Positions 61,440 through 64,000 of a DNA stretch of 64,000 bases are shown here, one piece after another. The stretch comes from Cymbidium sinense (Eukaryota; Streptophyta; Magnoliopsida; Asparagales; Orchidaceae). The translations under genes were made by a program, and so were the position numbers. The stretch lies in the NCBI GenBank assembly GCA_021442155.1, contig CM038220.1:76557817-76621816 (forward strand). The letters run 5' to 3'. Every line of letters starts with the position of its first letter. Within the stretch, counting starts at the first letter, position 1. Under the pieces are notes generated by a model. The model made no database searches. It saw nothing but the letters and a program-made list of their open reading frames with translations, and had not been told where the DNA came from.

Positions 61440-61800
61440 TTTTGTCTCCTCAATGGACCCTATGTTGATGGAGCTTAGGAAAATCGGTGTGCGGAATCTT
61501 ACTTATTTCCCTCGGTAATACCCAGTATGGACTTCACCTAAAATTTCACGCAACTAATAATATGGGCTGAATATGAGGCTCTTATAGCGGTTGAGAGCCA
61601 TCGATTTGAAAGCTCAAAACTTAGTGATACATGACTCTCAACTTGTTGCCTCCCAAGTTGAGGGAAACTTTAATGCTCATAATCCCAGCTGGCACAATAC
61701 CTCCACTTGGTGAAGTCCCTTGACCATTTCAAGATACATCAAATCATTCACATCTTTGAGAAGAATATGCTCTAAGATTCATTCTACTACTGGGATCTCT
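61440..61800 (+). pseudogene. second (archaeal-type) RNase H relic
   Basis: YVDGA at 61460, with the first catalytic Asp; GNTQYGLHLKFHATNNM (about 61515-61565); AEYEALIA at about 61567-61590, with the catalytic Glu; HDSQLVASQVEGNFNAH (about 61630-61680), with the second Asp. Frame shifts separate the blocks. This extra RNase H is specific to a few plant lineages, chiefly Tat, which supports the lineage call. Confidence 0.8.
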
Positions 61801-62029
61801 TTAAGAGAAGGTATGTTGAAGAAATATATTTTCCAAGTATCCAAGGGTCATGGGTAATTCAAGCAATTAATGAGATAAAGGAACATTCATGGATGGACCC
61901 CATCTGTCTTTTCTAAGAAGGAACTCTTCCAGACCCAACTTCATTCATCTCAAGACAAGCTTCAAACTTTACTATTATCAGTGAACTATACAAGCGAGCT
62001 GGACCGTGCCTCAAATGCCTCTCACCTTG

Positions 62030-62610
62030 AGGAGGACATTACATACTCAGGGTTATGTGGAGAACACCTAGGAGGAAGGGCTAGCCCTTAAAATTATAAG
62101 GAAAGGGTTCTATTGGCCTGATGAAAGCCTTGGAGTTCACAAAAAAATGTGCTAGTTGTTGCACCTCTCTCATCGCATCTGAGCTCTCATCTCTTCAAAG
62201 CCCGTGGCCTTTTGCTCGATGGGGATTGATATCATGGGACCTTTTCCAATAGCATCGGAGCGAAAGTTTATCATTTTATCGACTACTTCACTAAATGGGT
62301 GGAAGCCAAACCACTCGCTAAAATTACGAGGCAAATGCTAAACAATTTGTTTGGAAAAATATATATGTCGATTGGTCTTCCGCAAAGATCATCCGACAAT
62401 GGAACTCAATTCTTGGAAAAGTCTTTATGTCCTTTTGCAAAGATCTTCACATTCATTTCGCATCTGGTAGCACATCCTTAAACTAACGGGCAGATTGAAG
62501 CTACCAACAGGACTATACTCAAAGGACTAAAAACACGTCTCGAGAAGGTTGGGGGCAATGGGTTGATGAGCTTTCTAATGTTCTTTGGGCTTACCACACT
62601 ATATGAATAT
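62030..62610 (+). pseudogene. Tat integrase relic, truncated
   Basis: N-terminal zinc-binding region with GEHLGGRA and KIIRKGFYWP (about 62060-62120). Catalytic core: WGIDIMGPFPIASERKFI (first Asp at about 62226), DYFTKWVEAKPLA (62280-62318), SSDNGTQF (second Asp, about 62387-62410) and NGQIEATNRTILKGL (Glu at 62497-62499). VDELSNVLWAYHT ends at about 62604, after which the sequence is unrelated. The C-terminal domain is missing. Confidence 0.85.
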
Positions 62611-62630
62611 AAATCAAATAGAAAGAATTA

Positions 62631-62635
<5 letters not shown>

Positions 62636-62686
<51 letters not shown>
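62636..62686. repeat. (GT)n(GA)n microsatellite at the element break
   Basis: TGTGTGTGTGTGTG followed by (GA)n, within about 30 bp of the point where integrase similarity stops. Confidence 0.9.
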
Positions 62687-62687
<1 letters not shown>

Positions 62688-62689
62688 TT

Positions 62690-64000
62690 CAAAATATTTC
62701 AAAGGAAGACATTATTTACTTCATCTAGAAGCACAATATTATAACTCAATCCTTGATTATTTTATATATTGAAAAAAGGTCGATGGTTTAGAATTTACTA
62801 CATAGTTTATTAAATAAAAAAAAGCATTTGATGTAGCCTCAATATAATTAGCTCTGTGGTGGGTGAGTTTGATTTTGTAGTTATTTATTAGGTGTGAACC
62901 TAAAATTAAATAAGTACTATCAGGGAATCCTCCTAATGAAAATTCTTATTCAACTAATGCATGCAAAGACAATTAAGTATCAAGTCCCTTGAACAAGTAG
63001 GTTTGTTGAGTGGAAAGCATATGACATTTCTTTGTTGAGTAACTCAAGGATTTAGATGAGTTCTAACTATGAGCTTTGAGTTACAAGAAGTTTAGTTTTG
63101 TTAATAATAAGCCACATGATGAACTGGTGTATTATAAAGACTTGATCATTATAATCTTGATAAATATGAGGGTACATCCCTTTCTCAATTATTTTGTTCC
63201 TCTTGAAAAGCTAGCAAGGTTAGGAGGAAAAAATTAATTTGACCTAAGTGATATGAACTAGATTTGAAGAACTGCTCTACAAATTACATGCTTAAATCTT
63301 ATACATGTTGAAAATTCATTAACATTGATGCCTATAAACGTTAGGACCATAGGTCATTTTGAAGATCTTATTATTTTTTCTTCAAGTGTTATTAGTTGAA
63401 GCTATATATGAACTTTTGAATAGTCTAAAAATTAAAAAGTTTGAAGGATTTTTTAGTTTTATCTTATTGAGTTCAATAAAAATACATGGATGTTATTAAG
63501 CATAAGTTTTAGTTGGTGACATAAGAAGGTGCATTCATAAAGATGACTCTTTTGAAGAAGGTAATTTATGATGAAGTATTAATAGATAGGAAGGATATTA
63601 CTCTGGAAACTTCTTTTGGTAGAGAGGTGTTTACTAAGAAAGCATGCAAGACAAAGAAGGGTTTTATTGAGAAGACTCTTTGTAACACAGCAATACCATT
63701 TGTGGTTGTTATTAATGAAGTACTCAGAAAAATTGTTAAAGGTGTCATAAAGGGTTCTTACTAGTGGTGGATATCCTTTTGGAGATATTAAGGGATAGAA
63801 AAAAATTTGAATCTTTATATTAATGTTTAAATATGGGATCTGAAATTTTTAGATGAAATATTGAGGGGTTTAGTTTTGTCTTCTAGTGAAACTTTCAAGA
63901 CAAGTCCAGCTTGAATTAGTTGGGGTTGATTTGGAAGATTTAATTGAAAAATAAATTTTAGATTTGAGAAATGGGTGAAAATGATTATTAATGGTTAGCT
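62690..64000. other. unassigned sequence to the window edge
   Basis: Several 20-70 codon frames occur, the largest being 73 codons at 63541-63764 (+) and 60 codons on the opposite strand. None has a domain I recognise. The region could be a degraded retroelement or intergenic sequence. Confidence 0.35.

Larger units (their letters stand above)
57343..62610 (+). mobile_element. Ty3/gypsy retrotransposon, Tat lineage, 3'-truncated
   Basis: Order of parts: 5' LTR, gag, protease, reverse transcriptase, RNase H, a second archaeal-type RNase H, integrase. The second RNase H between the first one and integrase is a known mark of the Tat lineage. Stops and shifts occur in all genes. The element ends abruptly near 62610 inside integrase, so the integrase C-terminus and any 3' LTR are missing. 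Confidence 0.85.

Noticed and set aside
63541..63764. 73-codon plus-strand frame as a gene
   Set aside because: No domain, an overlapping frame of similar length on the other strand, and no splice or promoter evidence.

Overview
This window looks like repeat-dominated nuclear DNA from a flowering plant. The signs are AT-rich sequence, long (AT)n, (GA)n and (AAT)n microsatellites, a Tat-lineage Ty3/gypsy retrotransposon, an RTE-clade LINE with a GTT tail, a Tourist-like MITE, and a Mutator-like element (MULE) whose coding relics are a FAR1-type transposase and an Ulp1-type peptidase. A monocot is possible, but nothing here fixes the species. I found no intact host gene, tRNA, rRNA or organelle insertion. 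Every coding trace is a stop-ridden relic of a mobile element or a short open frame inside a repeat.

Layout. 1-2060 is a ~75 bp minisatellite whose units each carry a small hairpin. 2386-7512 holds two diverged direct copies of a ~2.55 kb repeat (U), followed by two direct copies of a ~5.1 kb repeat (V) at 7513-17834, giving the order U-U-V-V. 17835-21258 is unassigned. 21259-23059 is a repeat (W then X) with partial copies elsewhere. 23069-34980 is a ~11.9 kb MULE with very long inverted arms built from ~140 bp palindrome-bearing units; between the arms lie an Ulp1-like relic (+) and a FAR1 transposase relic (-). It is flanked by a diverged 9 bp target duplication. 34981-37760 is mostly unassigned, with an inverted fragment of U. 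37760-38425 is an inverted copy of X.

38430-40654 (-) and 44911-50624 (+) are two members of one non-autonomous LTR retroelement family. Both carry the same three tandem arrays (~70-90, ~45 and ~125 bp units) in the same order. The second has a 5 bp target duplication and a 5'-truncated RTE LINE nested in its 3' LTR. A Ty1/copia integrase relic lies at 42560-43060 (-). 50660-55399 holds SSRs, a decayed antisense LTR and a MITE. 55400-62610 has two related LTRs and then a degraded Tat element (gag, protease, RT, RNase H, second RNase H, integrase), cut off inside integrase. The last 1.3 kb is unassigned.

How the parts relate. The LTRs at 39840, 44911, 48862, 51600, 55400 and 57343 all resemble each other, and only the last is followed by pol. 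This suggests that a Tat autonomous partner supplied the proteins for the array-bearing elements; that link is inferred. The repeated host-like segments W and X act as natural empty-site controls that help date and orient two of the insertions.
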